Below are positions 55,301 through 61,500 of a DNA stretch of 64,000 bases, one piece after another; position 1 is the first letter of the stretch; each line of letters opens with the position of its first letter. A program made the position numbers and the translations under genes. Where the stretch lies: positions 33,061,255-33,125,254 of the forward strand of contig NC_135377.1 in assembly GCF_049243985.1 (NCBI RefSeq), given 5' to 3'. The notes below the pieces were generated by a model. It searched no databases and was not told the DNA's origin. It saw nothing but the letters and a program-made list of their open reading frames with translations. The stretch is from Paroedura picta. Lineage: Eukaryota > Chordata > Lepidosauria > Squamata > Gekkonidae.

Positions 55301-58008
55301 CAGAAACAGAAAGCAGGAGGAAAAAACACATGAGAATGGGTTTCTGCCCATTATGTGAAAACACATCCCACATAATGGGTGCAGTGGTGGCTGGCGAGGC
55401 CCAGTGCTGAGCCCCACTCGCTGTGCTGCCTCTGCCGCTCATCTCCTGCTGCCACACTCCTGAGGGCAGGGCCAACTGTTGACAATGAGTGGCAGCAATG
55501 CAGTGAGCAGTGCTTAGTGCCAGGCCTCGCCAGCTGCTTCTTCCATGGCCACAGGAGGATCGGCACAGTGGTGGCTGGCAAGCGCCTGTGCTGAGTTGTG
55601 CCACCATCACTACTACCTCCACCGGCTGTCTTCTGAGGCCGGCCCTGCACTCCTGATGGCGGGACTGACCATAGAAGGTAGGTGGCAGAGGCTGTGGTGG
55701 TATAGCCAGTGGGGCTCAGTGCCAGACCTGATAAGCCACCATCTACTGGTGCGCTCCCTAGGACGGGACAATGGATGTCATGTCTGTAGTCATATCCATT
55801 TCAGGGGTCCCACCAGTAGATGTGTTTCCACACCAATAGGGAGCAACAAGTTAGAAATACAATACAATTCTGCAAAGATAAACTGAAGATTCTTGTTAGG
55901 CTTAACCGTTCCTTAAACCTGTATTATAGAGAGCTGCCTGATCTTGGTTAGAATCCGGAGAACTACTTTAAGTGTACACCCACTGGGATTTTGATTCCCC
56001 TCCCCCGGCTTTACATCTGTTATTCTTATTGCCGGTGTGGTCAATCCTTGTTTTTCAAAAGTACTGGAATGTTGTTGTGACATATATAGAGGAGGAAAGT
56101 ACACAAAGAAATCAGCGGAGCACACCCAATTTGCTGACATGATGGGCCGCAGCATGTTTCTTTCTCAGCTGTGTGCTTATAGACCTTTGTCCCTGAGTGC
56201 ACAGATACAAAGACTGCTCATGTGATGAATTAGCTGTAGGTTCACTCTTCCAATATGGAGGACAAGTGCATAATATCATTTTGAGTGAAGCTAAAGAGTG
56301 AAGCTAAAGAGCCAGTTGAGCCTCTTGTGGCGCAGAGTGGTAAGGCAGCCGCCTGAAAGCTTTGCCCATGAGGTTGGGAGTTCAATCCCAGCAGCCGGCT
56401 CAAGGTTGACTCAGCCTTCCATCCTTCCGAGGTCGGTAAAATGAGTACCCAGCTTGCTGGGGGGTAAACGGTAATGACTGGGGAAGGCACTGGCAAACCA
56501 CCCCGTATTGAGTCTGCCATGAAAACGCTAGAGGGCGTCACCCCAAGGGTCAGACATGACTCGGTGCTTGCACAGGGGATACCTTTACCTTTACCTTTAA
56601 AGAGCCAGTAATTCTGCAAAACAATAAACCACAACTGCCAACATTCTATAACACCCAGAGAGCTCTGTTAGGCATCCAGTAGGATGTAGCTCCTCCCCAT
56701 CAAAAGATAAAGCAAAGAAAGTTCACTTCTTGTAAAGCAAATCCTGCCTTGTACCAAGTTTAAGAGCCCAGAACCCAGCTACTTTTGGTAGGAAATGCTG
56801 AACTCTGATCCAACGCGGCCTGTTGCTGAGTCTCACTGGTTTCTTCTTCTATATGTGGTTGGTTTTGATTCCTCCCTGACTTTGGACTGTGGACTGTATG
56901 GCACTGTAGCCCACTGAAGTCTTCATCCTCCCCACGCTCCATCCCCAGATCTCCAGGAGTTTCCCAGTCTGCATTTGACAACCCTACTTGCCCATCCCAT
57001 GCTAGGCATCCCTATTTCCATAGCAAATACAACGAAGTTAGAACCAGCATCAGAAGAAAACCCTTCAAGAAAGTTTGTTACCTGGTAGACTCCTGCTTGT
57101 ATATATCAATGATATTTTCCACCAAAAGGTTCCTTTGAAGACCATACACACCATGTCTGTCCAGAACCACTTCATGTCTGCAAGAAGGACAGCGGAACCG
57201 ACCTCCTGATGCTACAGTAGTGCCTCCTCTGGTTGGCAGGTATGGGTTTGAGGCCTGTTCTTGCCAAGCAATAAGATCACATCCTTGTAAAGCCAACTAC
57301 ACATTCTTTCAATTCCCTTAATTATTTTAAGTGCTCTCATTTTGGCATCAGAAGATCAAAATCATTCTGTCTGCGTAAGCCACGATCTAATGTTTCTGCA
57401 CATTTATTCTGCACATTTATTATTCAGTGGACTTTGCATCAAGTCCTTTAAAACAACTAATCTTGGATTTGGGGGAAAAAAGATAAACAACTTCCAATAC
57501 CATTTGTCTAATGCCTGCCAGCTAATAATAAAACAACTTATGCTTGAGAGAAAAAATGCCATTTTTAGAGGTGTTGGGGAACAACAGGAATGGGTTTATG
57601 TGTTAATATCTCTGAATACTTGAAATAACAATTCCATTTACATAAATAAATAGGGACATTTCCAAACGTAAGGGATCAAAATAAATAACAAAGACATCTT
57701 CTTTCCAAATTAAAATTTTCCTTATTATCCCTTGTAAGAAAAATCTTGTTTATTAAACAGACATAAGTGATGACCTTCTAATTTTATAATAGATTATATT
57801 ATACATTTTCAACCCATTTAAAAAGACTGAATAAGCCTACCTGGAAGATATCACTGGCACACTTTCTGCAGAGGTTGTGCTGACAGGGAAGAATAACCAC
57901 CGGCTTGGTAAACATCTCTAAACATATTGGACAAATCAGTTGCTTCTCTAAGTTATCCATAGTTTGCTGCTCTTTGGTAAAAGACTTGTAACTAAGAGAG
58001 GTGCTCAT
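22231..58008 (-). CDS. TRIM55: TRIM55 / MuRF2, muscle-specific RING-finger E3 ubiquitin ligase (whole gene, 10 coding exons)
   Basis: Joining minus-strand exons 58008-57841, 57254-57082, 52564-52399, 50094-49999, 44293-44060, 42287-42265, 42148-42024, 39072-38855, 37763-37455 and 22350-22231 gives 1632 nt, 543 codons plus stop, in frame throughout with GT-AG introns; human TRIM55 is 548 aa from memory. Domains: RING 26-81 (C26, C29, C42, H44, C47, C50, C78, C81); B-box about 124-156 (CEEH...CLSC...CSMC...H..C); coiled coil about 170-286; COS-box about 287-328; acidic Glu/Asp stretch about 329-350; a low-complexity Pro/Thr/Ser tail; and the conserved C-terminal [13 protein letters not shown]. 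MuRF2 works at sarcomere M-bands and on microtubules in striated muscle, binds titin-kinase partners and can hetero-oligomerise with MuRF1/MuRF3. It is convergent with CRH, as in human. No disabling change was seen. Confidence 0.98.
22510..22610 (+). repeat. 5S rRNA-derived SINE fragment
   Basis: 'catcacatcagatcttgaaa' and 'caatacttggatgggagacc' match the 5S rRNA-like head ('...tctgatctcggaagct...agtacttggatgggagacc'). The middle is altered and the body is absent. Confidence 0.65.
23630..23699. repeat. Local 25-bp direct repeat flanking an inverted copy
   Basis: A 25-bp word starting CATTGAGCCTAGAATAATAC occurs at 23630-23654 and, identical, at 23675-23699. The 20-bp spacer contains TCTAGGCTCAAT, the inverted complement of the word's start. 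It probably arose by template switching. Confidence 0.85.
23790..24059 (-). repeat. tRNA-derived SINE with TTTACC tail (copy A)
   Basis: Reverse-complemented it begins 'gtagcgcagggtggtaaggc', has 'gggagttcgatcccagcagc' (B box), 'aaggttgactcagccttcca' and ends '...ggggatacctttat'. It is very similar to copy B at 56317-56597, with which it also shares a spurious open frame, so the two are recent. The first few bases of the head are missing. Confidence 0.85.
24842..24918 (+). repeat. L2/CR1-type LINE 3' tail
   Basis: 'tttgtacaccgccctgaacc' followed by 'gagggcagaatagaaatgtt' and (AAT)n is the standard reptile LINE terminus. Confidence 0.75.
25165..26500 (+). mobile_element. Degenerate non-LTR LINE with reverse-transcriptase remnants
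   Basis: A 5'-truncated LINE in the last intron of TRIM55, opposite to the gene. It shows RT motifs in order: GFRPHQG (about 25271), a D-F/K-S-like palm block in a shifted frame, FNIIVDAIM..., [10 protein letters not shown] (YxDD-equivalent, about 25655), SVNKTKV, then [19 protein letters not shown] and a GFRP-type C-terminal region. Frameshifts and stops break the RT into pieces; open segments remain at 25472-25792 and 25859-26227. The clade (RTE-like or other) is not resolved by eye. It has no role in TRIM55. Confidence 0.85.
26560..26712 (+). repeat. LINE 3' tail with expanded (GAAT)n microsatellite
   Basis: 'gtgtaatctgccttaagttt...gagaaggaaggatatagatg' is an L2/CR1 terminus. Its A-rich tail has expanded into about 12 GAAT units at 26662-26711. 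Confidence 0.75.
28793..28850 (-). repeat. CR1 LINE 3' end fragment
   Basis: 'agaatcatagagttggaagg' is the reverse complement of the CR1 3' terminus '...ccttccaactctatgattct'. Confidence 0.75.
29952..30190 (-). repeat. Sauria-type tRNA-derived SINE
   Basis: Minus-strand copy: tail 'ggttcttataccctgctttt' at the left, 'aggtcacccagcaggcttca' body, 'gaggagtggggaatgaaacc' B-box region and a degraded head 'cactgcagcatgcggctc'. Confidence 0.8.
32157..32172. repeat. G homopolymer (about 13-14)
   Basis: A run of G at 32159-32170 in TRIM55 intron 9. Similar runs lie at 59286-59299 and 59967-59979. Simple repeat. Confidence 0.9.
32370..32396. repeat. (GGAT/GATA)n microsatellite
   Basis: 'ggatggatggatagatagat' continuing 'agataac', a short tetranucleotide run. 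Confidence 0.85.
33490..33616 (+). repeat. L2-type LINE 3' tail
   Basis: 'attttgtatattgttaattt...atggcctatggctgattaat' then 'aaacgaatctaaaatctaaa' resembles the degenerate LINE end 'gccgtatggctgattaataaa'. Confidence 0.6.
33825..33890 (+). repeat. 5S rRNA-derived SINE fragment
   Basis: 'tcatcagaactcaagctaaa' then 'cagggtcagatgg' follows the 5S-like 'atcagatctcagaagctaagcagggtc' head. Only about 65 bp remain. Confidence 0.5.
34083..34121. repeat. (CA)n microsatellite with CG interruptions
   Basis: Alternating CA with periodic 'cg' interruptions in TRIM55 intron 9. Confidence 0.9.
35748..36390. mobile_element. GC-rich TIR element with perfect terminal hairpin (copy 1)
   Basis: The left side is a perfect hairpin: 25-nt arms at 35748-35772 and 35776-35800 around a 3-nt loop. 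TGTGGAACATCCAC at 35767 and the right end ending in GATGTTCCACA at about 36384 form terminal inverted repeats. Between them lie about 500 bp of GC-rich sequence with 3-4 imperfect internal units sharing 'ctccagagggt(g)...gaggc(a)gcacca'. The right-end segment (36293-36384) is clearly shared with the element at 55354-55832. No transposase. Superfamily unknown. Confidence 0.7.
37455..37763 (-). CDS. TRIM55: TRIM55 coding exon 9 (variable tail)
   Basis: Acceptor 'gttcaattaag', 309 nt, 103 codons, [10 protein letters not shown]... with the conserved anchor [13 protein letters not shown] and ...[15 protein letters not shown]; donor CAG|GTTAGT. Phase 0. Confidence 0.95.
38165..38298. mobile_element. 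hAT-type palindromic MITE (second copy)
   Basis: CAGGGGTGGCCAAACGGTGG at the left pairs with the right-end complement ending GGCCACCCCTG. The core 'catggactacaattcccatg' is shared with 13605-13740. ATCTAAAA occurs on both sides (38153-38160, 38304-38311), an 8-bp repeat that could be the target duplication if the ends carry 4-5 extra bases. Confidence 0.85.
38855..39072 (-). CDS. TRIM55: TRIM55 coding exon 8 (acidic segment)
   Basis: Acceptor 'gttccattag', 218 nt. Encodes an acidic run ([20 protein letters not shown]) then Pro/Thr-rich sequence to ...TTTSNQ, donor CAA|GTAATT. Composition matches the acidic region of human MuRF2, though residues are poorly conserved. Confidence 0.95.
39690..40790. 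mobile_element. Interspersed element with long internal inverted repeat (copy 1)
   Basis: Left part 39690-40145 and right end 40680-40785 match the element at 60325-60850 ('tctgcatttgggctttcctc', 'caaaatggtgcc', 'ggaggatggcaacagggaaa'). Within it, 40040-40145 and 40490-40610 are inverted copies at roughly 90% identity by eye, enclosing about 350 bp absent from the 60-kb copy. Lies in TRIM55 intron 7. No coding capacity. Confidence 0.7.
41336..41510. repeat. Foldback element of the 'CACCTTTAAGACCAACAAAG' family
   Basis: Arms of about 70 bp at 41336-41415 and 41427-41500 are inverted copies ('ataaaatcagagtccagtga' against 'tcactggactctgattttat' with small differences). The right arm continues 'gtgctgcttctgaccaacat', the end seen in the family copy at 16116-16250, so the structure may be two family ends joined head to head. 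Confidence 0.8.
42024..42148 (-). CDS. TRIM55: TRIM55 coding exon 7 (COS-box)
   Basis: Acceptor 'ttctattttag', 125 nt. Encodes [20 protein letters not shown]...REIDFYR, the COS-box that targets MuRFs to microtubules/M-bands. Donor AGAG|GTACGT, split Glu codon. Confidence 0.97.
42265..42287 (-). CDS. TRIM55: TRIM55 coding exon 6 (23-nt microexon)
   Basis: Acceptor 'tttttcacag', then AATGCCAAAACATTGCTACA plus AAA, donor GTAAGTCC. Encodes NAKTLLQ plus two bases of a Lys codon completed by exon 7. It is identified because it restores the NAKTLL(K/Q)K peptide known in MuRF proteins and keeps frame. Confidence 0.95.
42640..43068 (+). repeat. CR1 LINE 3' end
   Basis: 'tttagcctggagaggagatg', '...tggaacaggcttcctcgggt', 'ggagatttttaaacagaggc' and the terminal 'attctattattctatgattc' are hallmarks of the CR1 3' end. 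The 91-codon frame over it is the CR1 ORF2 C-terminus/3' UTR and not a gene. Confidence 0.85.
44060..44293 (-). CDS. TRIM55: TRIM55 coding exon 5 (coiled coil)
   Basis: Acceptor 'tattttatag', 234 nt, 78 codons from [18 protein letters not shown] to ...PEMAVFLQ, donor CAG|GTATGT. Heptad-like Leu/Ile/Val spacing supports the oligomerisation coiled coil. Confidence 0.97.
45900..46810 (-). repeat. LINE fragment of uncertain clade, split by a SINE
   Basis: On the minus strand the 46601-46801 frame contains [10 protein letters not shown], resembling the (K/R)YLG motif downstream of RT in LINEs. The left edge 'aaaaatcctttattggcata' reads as a LINE terminus in reverse. The SINE at 46001-46276 interrupts it. 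Confidence 0.5.
46001..46276 (+). repeat. Sauria-type tRNA-derived SINE, near full length
   Basis: Head 'cagtttggtgtagtggttgg' (A box), 'gcgtttgattccgcactccc' (B box), 'gctgggtgaccttgggctcg', 'tctgttgtggggaaaggaaa', 'agaaaagcggcatataagaa' and a CTT-rich tail. The best-preserved copy in the window. Confidence 0.9.
47050..47775 (+). repeat. L2 LINE 3' portion
   Basis: Encodes the L2 ORF2 C-terminus (VRNLGVILD..., [33 protein letters not shown]) with frameshifts, then the 3' UTR and the tail 'ggcggcttataaatacaaat' with (AAAT)n. Lies in TRIM55 intron 4, opposite to the gene. Confidence 0.85.
47870..47995 (+). repeat. L2/CR1-type LINE 3' tail
   Basis: 'gtgttttaatgttttaacta...gtaagccacaccaagccttc...ggaggggtatcctaaaaatc' plus (AAAT)n, a second terminus immediately after the L2 copy. 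Confidence 0.65.
48722..48900 (+). repeat. tRNA-derived SINE (tRNA-Ala-like head)
   Basis: 'ggttcagtggtagagcatct' then 'gttttgcatgtggaagatcc' and 'caatccctggcatttcc' follow a tRNA-like head with A and B boxes, then the 'gatcaggtagg...gagagtctggaaagc' body. Same family as 50866-51045. Confidence 0.75.
49050..49280 (-). repeat. 5S rRNA-derived SINE
   Basis: 'gggttttcaaggcaagaaac', 'ttttgccactgcctgcttcc' and 'ctgagatctgatgagatcgg' match the family. Reverse-complemented, 'ccgatctcatcagatctcag' is the 5S-like head. Confidence 0.8.
49290..49420 (-). repeat. L2-type LINE 3' tail
   Basis: 'tttattatatatccctatct' and 'ctccccacaaaaggctcata' read on minus as the reptile LINE 3' terminus. Confidence 0.5.
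49999..50094 (-). CDS. TRIM55: TRIM55 coding exon 4 (start of coiled coil)
   Basis: Acceptor 'ttactttgcag', 96 nt, 32 codons [16 protein letters not shown]...TCRTVE, donor GAG|GTAAGC. Phase 0 at both ends. Confidence 0.97.
50866..51045 (+). repeat. tRNA-derived SINE (tRNA-Ala-like head), diverged
   Basis: 'gtggtagaacattttctttg', 'catgcagacggtctcaagtt', 'ccctggcatctccagctttt' and 'aagacttcagcctggaatcc' match the family at 48722. Confidence 0.75.
51388..51840 (+). repeat. MITE-like repeat ('gatctccagg' family), split by a Bov-B insertion
   Basis: 'ccgatctccaggtaaggact', 'gaattacagctgatctccag', 'cagagatcagttcaatagaa' and, after the insert, 'ctcaattctaaataaattgg' follow a common reptile repeat also present at 58974 and 61330. 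The Bov-B fragment at 51494-51778 lies inside it. Confidence 0.7.
51494..51778 (-). mobile_element. Bov-B LINE, 5'-truncated insertion with 13-bp target duplication
   Basis: Flanked by the perfect duplication TTTGGAGGGTGGA at 51481-51493 and 51779-51791. On minus it encodes the Bov-B ORF2 C-terminus ([20 protein letters not shown], ...[20 protein letters not shown]) and ends in a (CAT)n-rich tail at the left. A typical target-primed retrotransposition product. Its coding remnant is degraded. Confidence 0.88.
52399..52564 (-). CDS. TRIM55: TRIM55 coding exon 3 (B-box zinc finger)
   Basis: Acceptor TTCGCAG; 166 nt completing the split Arg and encoding [18 protein letters not shown]... through ...VFQRQK; donor AAAG|GTAAAA. 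Contains the B-box Cys/His ligands. Confidence 0.97.
53681..53890. repeat. SINE tail remnant (minus) followed by LINE 3' tail (plus)
   Basis: 53681-53727 ('gaagaagaagagttggtttt...ataccccgcttttcactacc') is the 3' end of a Sauria-type SINE read in reverse. 53745-53890 ends '...gtggggtataaaatttgtca...aataaataaatg', an L2/CR1 terminus. Confidence 0.65.
55354..55832. mobile_element. GC-rich TIR element (copy 2)
   Basis: TGTGAAAACACATC at 55354 and the complement of TGTGGAAACACATC at 55819-55832 form the ends. An imperfect hairpin ('ctgcccattatgtg' with 'cacataatgggtgcag') surrounds the left end, as in copy 1 at 35748. The interior is GC-rich with repeated 'gtggtggctggc' words. The terminal 90 bp are shared with copy 1. 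No coding capacity. Confidence 0.7.
56317..56597 (+). repeat. tRNA-derived SINE with TTTACC tail (copy B), perfect 12-bp TSD
   Basis: Head 'gcctcttgtggcgcagagtg', B box 'gggagttcaatcccagcagc', and tail (CTTTAC)n. TAAAGAGCCAGT occurs at 56305-56316 and again at 56598-56609, so the ends are exact. Nearly identical in sequence to copy A at 23790. Confidence 0.93.
57082..57254 (-). CDS. TRIM55: TRIM55 coding exon 2 (end of RING)
   Basis: Acceptor 'caagaacag' then [12 protein letters not shown]...; donor ACCAG|GTAACA. 173 nt; ends after two bases of an Arg codon. Holds the last RING pair in FRCPSC and the highly conserved [20 protein letters not shown]. Confidence 0.97.
57841..58008 (-). CDS. TRIM55: TRIM55 coding exon 1 (start, first half of RING)
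   Basis: 56 codons from ATG ([10 protein letters not shown]...) to ...CASDIFQ, then donor CAG|GTAGGC, phase 0. It carries RING ligands CPIC, then C-x-H-x2-C-x2-C. The start matches the human N-terminus (MSASLNYKSF, from memory). Confidence 0.97.
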
Positions 58009-58250
58009 CTCCTAGCGATTCCAAGGACCAGAGGCTCAGAATTGGGGTGCTGCCGACCAGCTTCCGGATTAGGTCCCCAAAAGAATTCCGGTGCTTGTGT
58101 GATCAGATGTCCTTTGAGGTTCTTTCCCTGGAGGACATTGTTTAAACAGAGCGAAGGGGGCTAGATCTATTTTAGAAGCAGAACGTCATTGATTGCCATA
58201 CTTACTTTCTCCATATATGCATCTGACACAAGGACAGATTTAGACAGGTG
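58009..58250 (-). promoter_or_regulatory. TRIM55: Probable TRIM55 5' UTR and muscle-type promoter
   Basis: Upstream of the ATG on minus are E-boxes at 58104-58109 (CAGATG), 58220-58225 (CATCTG) and 58245-58250 (CAGGTG), and a MEF2-like AT core CTATTTTAG at 58167-58175, one base shorter than the 10-bp MEF2 consensus. A TATATGG-like element lies at about 58212-58218. Clustering of E-box and MEF2-like sites suits a striated-muscle gene. The transcription start is not known. Confidence 0.45.
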
Positions 58251-58444
58251 ACGGCTCACTAGGGTGAGAGATCAACATTCCTGACTTTAAGAAGGAAGGA
58301 GGGCAAGGGGAAGGGAGAGACACTGACAGTTGCCTCTGAAAGATATGAACCACTCATGGCTGGAAAAACTAAAGTGATAAGCTGGCTGGAGAATGCTGTT
58401 TGGTTCAGCCTTCAGGGTTCACTGCAACAAAGGAAAGCACAAAG

Positions 58445-58467
58445 GCGTGTGTGTGTGTGTGTGTGTA
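58445..58467. repeat. (GT)n microsatellite
   Basis: About 11 GT units upstream of TRIM55. Confidence 0.9.
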
Positions 58468-58973
58468 GGGGGCACAATGAATGCAGCAGAGTATGAGAAC
58501 CACTGACCTTTATAGTTAGCATATAGTGCTCACCAGCTCTAATCTAGCAAAAGAAGAACAGCCTCTCCTCCCCAAAGTATTGTTTAGTTTTTGTGGATGG
58601 AGGAAATAACCATGCAACAACTGGCAACTTCTTTAAAAGAACTGAGGTGGATGACTGCTCTGGGGGTGACTAGGCCATAGGAGGAAATTAACAGCAAGTA
58701 TAGAAATGAATGGATGGATAAACCAAGAGTCCTGAAACTTGGGCCTAGGCGGAACAAGACAATTAATTTCGAACAATGGATTTGTGGATATAATAGAACA
58801 GTGAGTTGCCAATTCCTTTGTTTATTAATGTACTTTTATCACACTGGGAGGGCCGTTCAGATTTTCTTATTCAGATACTGAATTGTCTTAGACCATCTTC
58901 ACTGAATGACAAAATGATGCTGGGGAAGGGGAGATGTTGTGATATTCTTTCACTTTTTAAACTAGCTGATTGT

Positions 58974-59170
58974 ATAGTTGCCAACTTCCAGGTGGGGCCT
59001 ACAGACCTCCTAGAATTATAATGTATCTCCAGACTACAGCAATAATTTCTCCTAGAGAAAAATTGGCTGCTTTGGAGGAGGGAGTCTATGGCATCTCACT
59101 GATCCCCCCTCTCCCCTCCATAAAATCTGCCCTTCCCAGGATCTACCCTCATATATCTTGGAATTTTCCA
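58974..59170 (+). repeat. MITE-like repeat ('gatctccagg' family)
   Basis: 'gttgccaacttccaggtggg', 'tatctccagactacagcaat', 'attggctgctttggaggagg' and 'ggcatctcactgatcccccc' match the family copy at 51388. Confidence 0.75.
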
Positions 59171-59709
59171 ATCTAATGTTTGAATCCTAGCTGAAAAATC
59201 CAGCCATTTCACCATTAGCAGGCCTGTGTTCCAGCTACGCTAAGGCACACCCATCTTCTTGGACTTGAAATGAGTCTCTTATTGATGGAATATGATAAAG
59301 CTGGGGGGGGGGGGGCTCTAGGAGGTTGCATTCCAGAGATCCAGGTTGCCCTTTGGCCCTTGGCAACTGGACTACTTACTGCTGGCATATTACTATAAAT
59401 CTCAATCATTAGGGGAATTTATTGGAGGAAGGGAAGAGAAAAGACAAGTACTATTGTTGGCCAGTCATTCCCCCTTGTCTTAACCTACCTCACGTGATAG
59501 TTGCAAAATAGGTGGAGAAATGTAGGAGTGTGAAGGAAGGCAGAATCATCTTTTGTCTGGACGGCTATGGTGGCTGTCAGCAGCTTTGTTTATTACAAGG
59601 TCATTGATTCTTTGTTCTATATTTTATAAAAATAATTGACATATTATACATTTTAATTCTATCGTTGTAAACTCCTTAGAGCAATTTCTGAGAAATTGGG
59701 GAGGAAAAG

Positions 59710-59957
59710 AAGATGAAGAAGAGCTGTTTTTTGTACCCCACTTTTTACTATACGAAGGAGTTTTAAAGAGGCATACAATTGTCTACCCTTCCTCTCCCTA
59801 CAACAGATACCCTGTGAAATAGGTGAAGCTAAAAGAACTCTGAGAGAACTGTGACAAGCCCAAGGTTACCCAGCTGGCTCCATGTGGAGGAGTGGGGAAT
59901 CAAACTCAATTCTCCAGGTTAGAGACTGCCACTCCTAACAGCTACACCAAGCTGGCT
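59710..59957 (-). repeat. Sauria-type tRNA-derived SINE
   Basis: Left tail 'aagaagagctgttttttgta', body 'aggttacccagctggctcca', 'gaggagtggggaatcaaact' and head 'cagctacaccaagctggct' read on minus. Confidence 0.85.
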
Positions 59958-60254
59958 ATTTAAAAATCGGGGGGGGGGGGGACTCCAAGACTGGTTGCAT
60001 GAATCAGCCATTAACAAAGACCTTCACAACTAGCAAGTGAGGGGTTGATGGAGGTAGAGTAGCCTCACTCTGGCTTGGGAAATTCCTAGAGATTTGGGAG
60101 AGCTGCCTTGGAAGGATGGAGAGGACAGAGCTAGTCTTGTCAGGCCATGGCTGGCAATCTGTGGGAGCTTTGTGGGTGGGGACATGGATTTGTGTGACAC
60201 GTGGGAATCCTGGAAGTGATGTCATATCACTCTATAGAGTTTCCAGCAATCCCT

Positions 60255-61090
60255 ACAGCAGGCTTTCTCAACCAGAGTTTTGTGAAACCTTGGGGGTTTC
60301 TTGATGGTCCTGGGTTTCCTGAATGACCATTTCTGCATTAGGAGACACACCTTGTTTTGGCTTCACTTTGGATGCTGCAAGTCACCTGTAGCATTTCTGC
60401 ATTTGGGCTTTCCTCCACTCATTTCTCAGGCTGAAATTTACGACATGCTTTCAGCACTGAGTCTGAGACAGCCTCCTATCATGCTTTGATCCCTTCCCCT
60501 TTTCCAAATATGTGTTTTTCACAAAATGGTGCCTACTTGCACCTTTTTCATTGCACCCCTTAATCCCACCACTCTGTGCTGTTGATTGCCTCCCCCTTCC
60601 CCCAATGTGTCCAGAATGTAACTTTTACAAAACCTCAGTTATAACATTATAACATCATAATGCTGCTGTGTAAGAGTACAACTGCTTAATAAAAACCTCT
60701 CAGAAACAGCATCATAACACTATCACCCTTTTTTTTAAGTCAGATTTTTTAGAACAGAGATAGGGGAGAGGAAGGATGGCAACAAGAAAGGGGGTATTCC
60801 CAAACTCAAAATGGCGGGCAAGTGGAAATACCCGATTGCACACATTTCCATAAATATGTTTAATTTGTTAAACAATTATTGGTTAATATGAGCATCATGT
60901 CAACCCCCCATCTCCTCCAGAATATCCAGTGATGGGTCCTGGGAAGGGGAAGAGCCCTGGGCGGGCACGTACCCAGCTCTGCTTCCCAGCCATATTCTGC
61001 ATGATCACACAATTTCTGGGGTTTCTCGAAGCCTGAAGAATGTTTCAGGGGTTTCTCAATGGTAAAATAGTTGAGAATGGCTGCCCTAGA
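60255..61090. mobile_element. hAT-like element with a second element nested inside
   Basis: The left end 'cagcaggctttctcaaccag' and the right end 'agttgagaatggctgcccta' are inverted counterparts (TTCTCAAC core), with 'ggggtttctcgaagcctgaa' and 'ggtttctcaatggtaaaata' near the right end, typical of a common reptile hAT MITE. At 60325-60850 it carries sequence also found independently at 39690-40790, so that part is a separate insertion. Target duplications are not clear. Confidence 0.65.
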
Positions 61091-61329
61091 GTGACAGGGA
61101 TTTTCTCCAGAACTGACATCACCTCCTGTGAAATGCCAGCTTTCAATCCCTCCGTACAACAGATTTTCCACCATTACAGTAGGGATGTACTGCCACCGAG
61201 TCTGCCTTTTGACGCTGCCTTTTGCCAGCTTTGGGTTGGCAAATAAGTGGGGATTTGGGGGGTGGAGCCAAGGGAAGGTGAGGACCTCAGCAGGGGACAA
61301 TGAATGTTATAAAGTTCACCTTGCAAAGA

Positions 61330-61500
61330 GGTCATTCTCTCCAGGGGAACTGGTATTTATTATATGGAGATCAGTTGTAACAGTGGAAGATCTCCAGGCC
61401 TCACCTGACAGTTGGCAACCCTAGGAACTGATCCTATTAACCTGGAGATCACATGTAATCTTGAGAGAACTCCAGCCTCTACCTGGAAGTTGGTAACCAT
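61330..61500 (-). repeat. Two adjacent 'gatctccagg' family fragments
   Basis: 'gatctccaggcctcacctga...cagttggcaaccct' and then 'ggagatcacatgtaatcttg...ctggaagttggtaacc' are two partial copies in the same orientation, reverse to those at 51388 and 58974. Confidence 0.65.
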
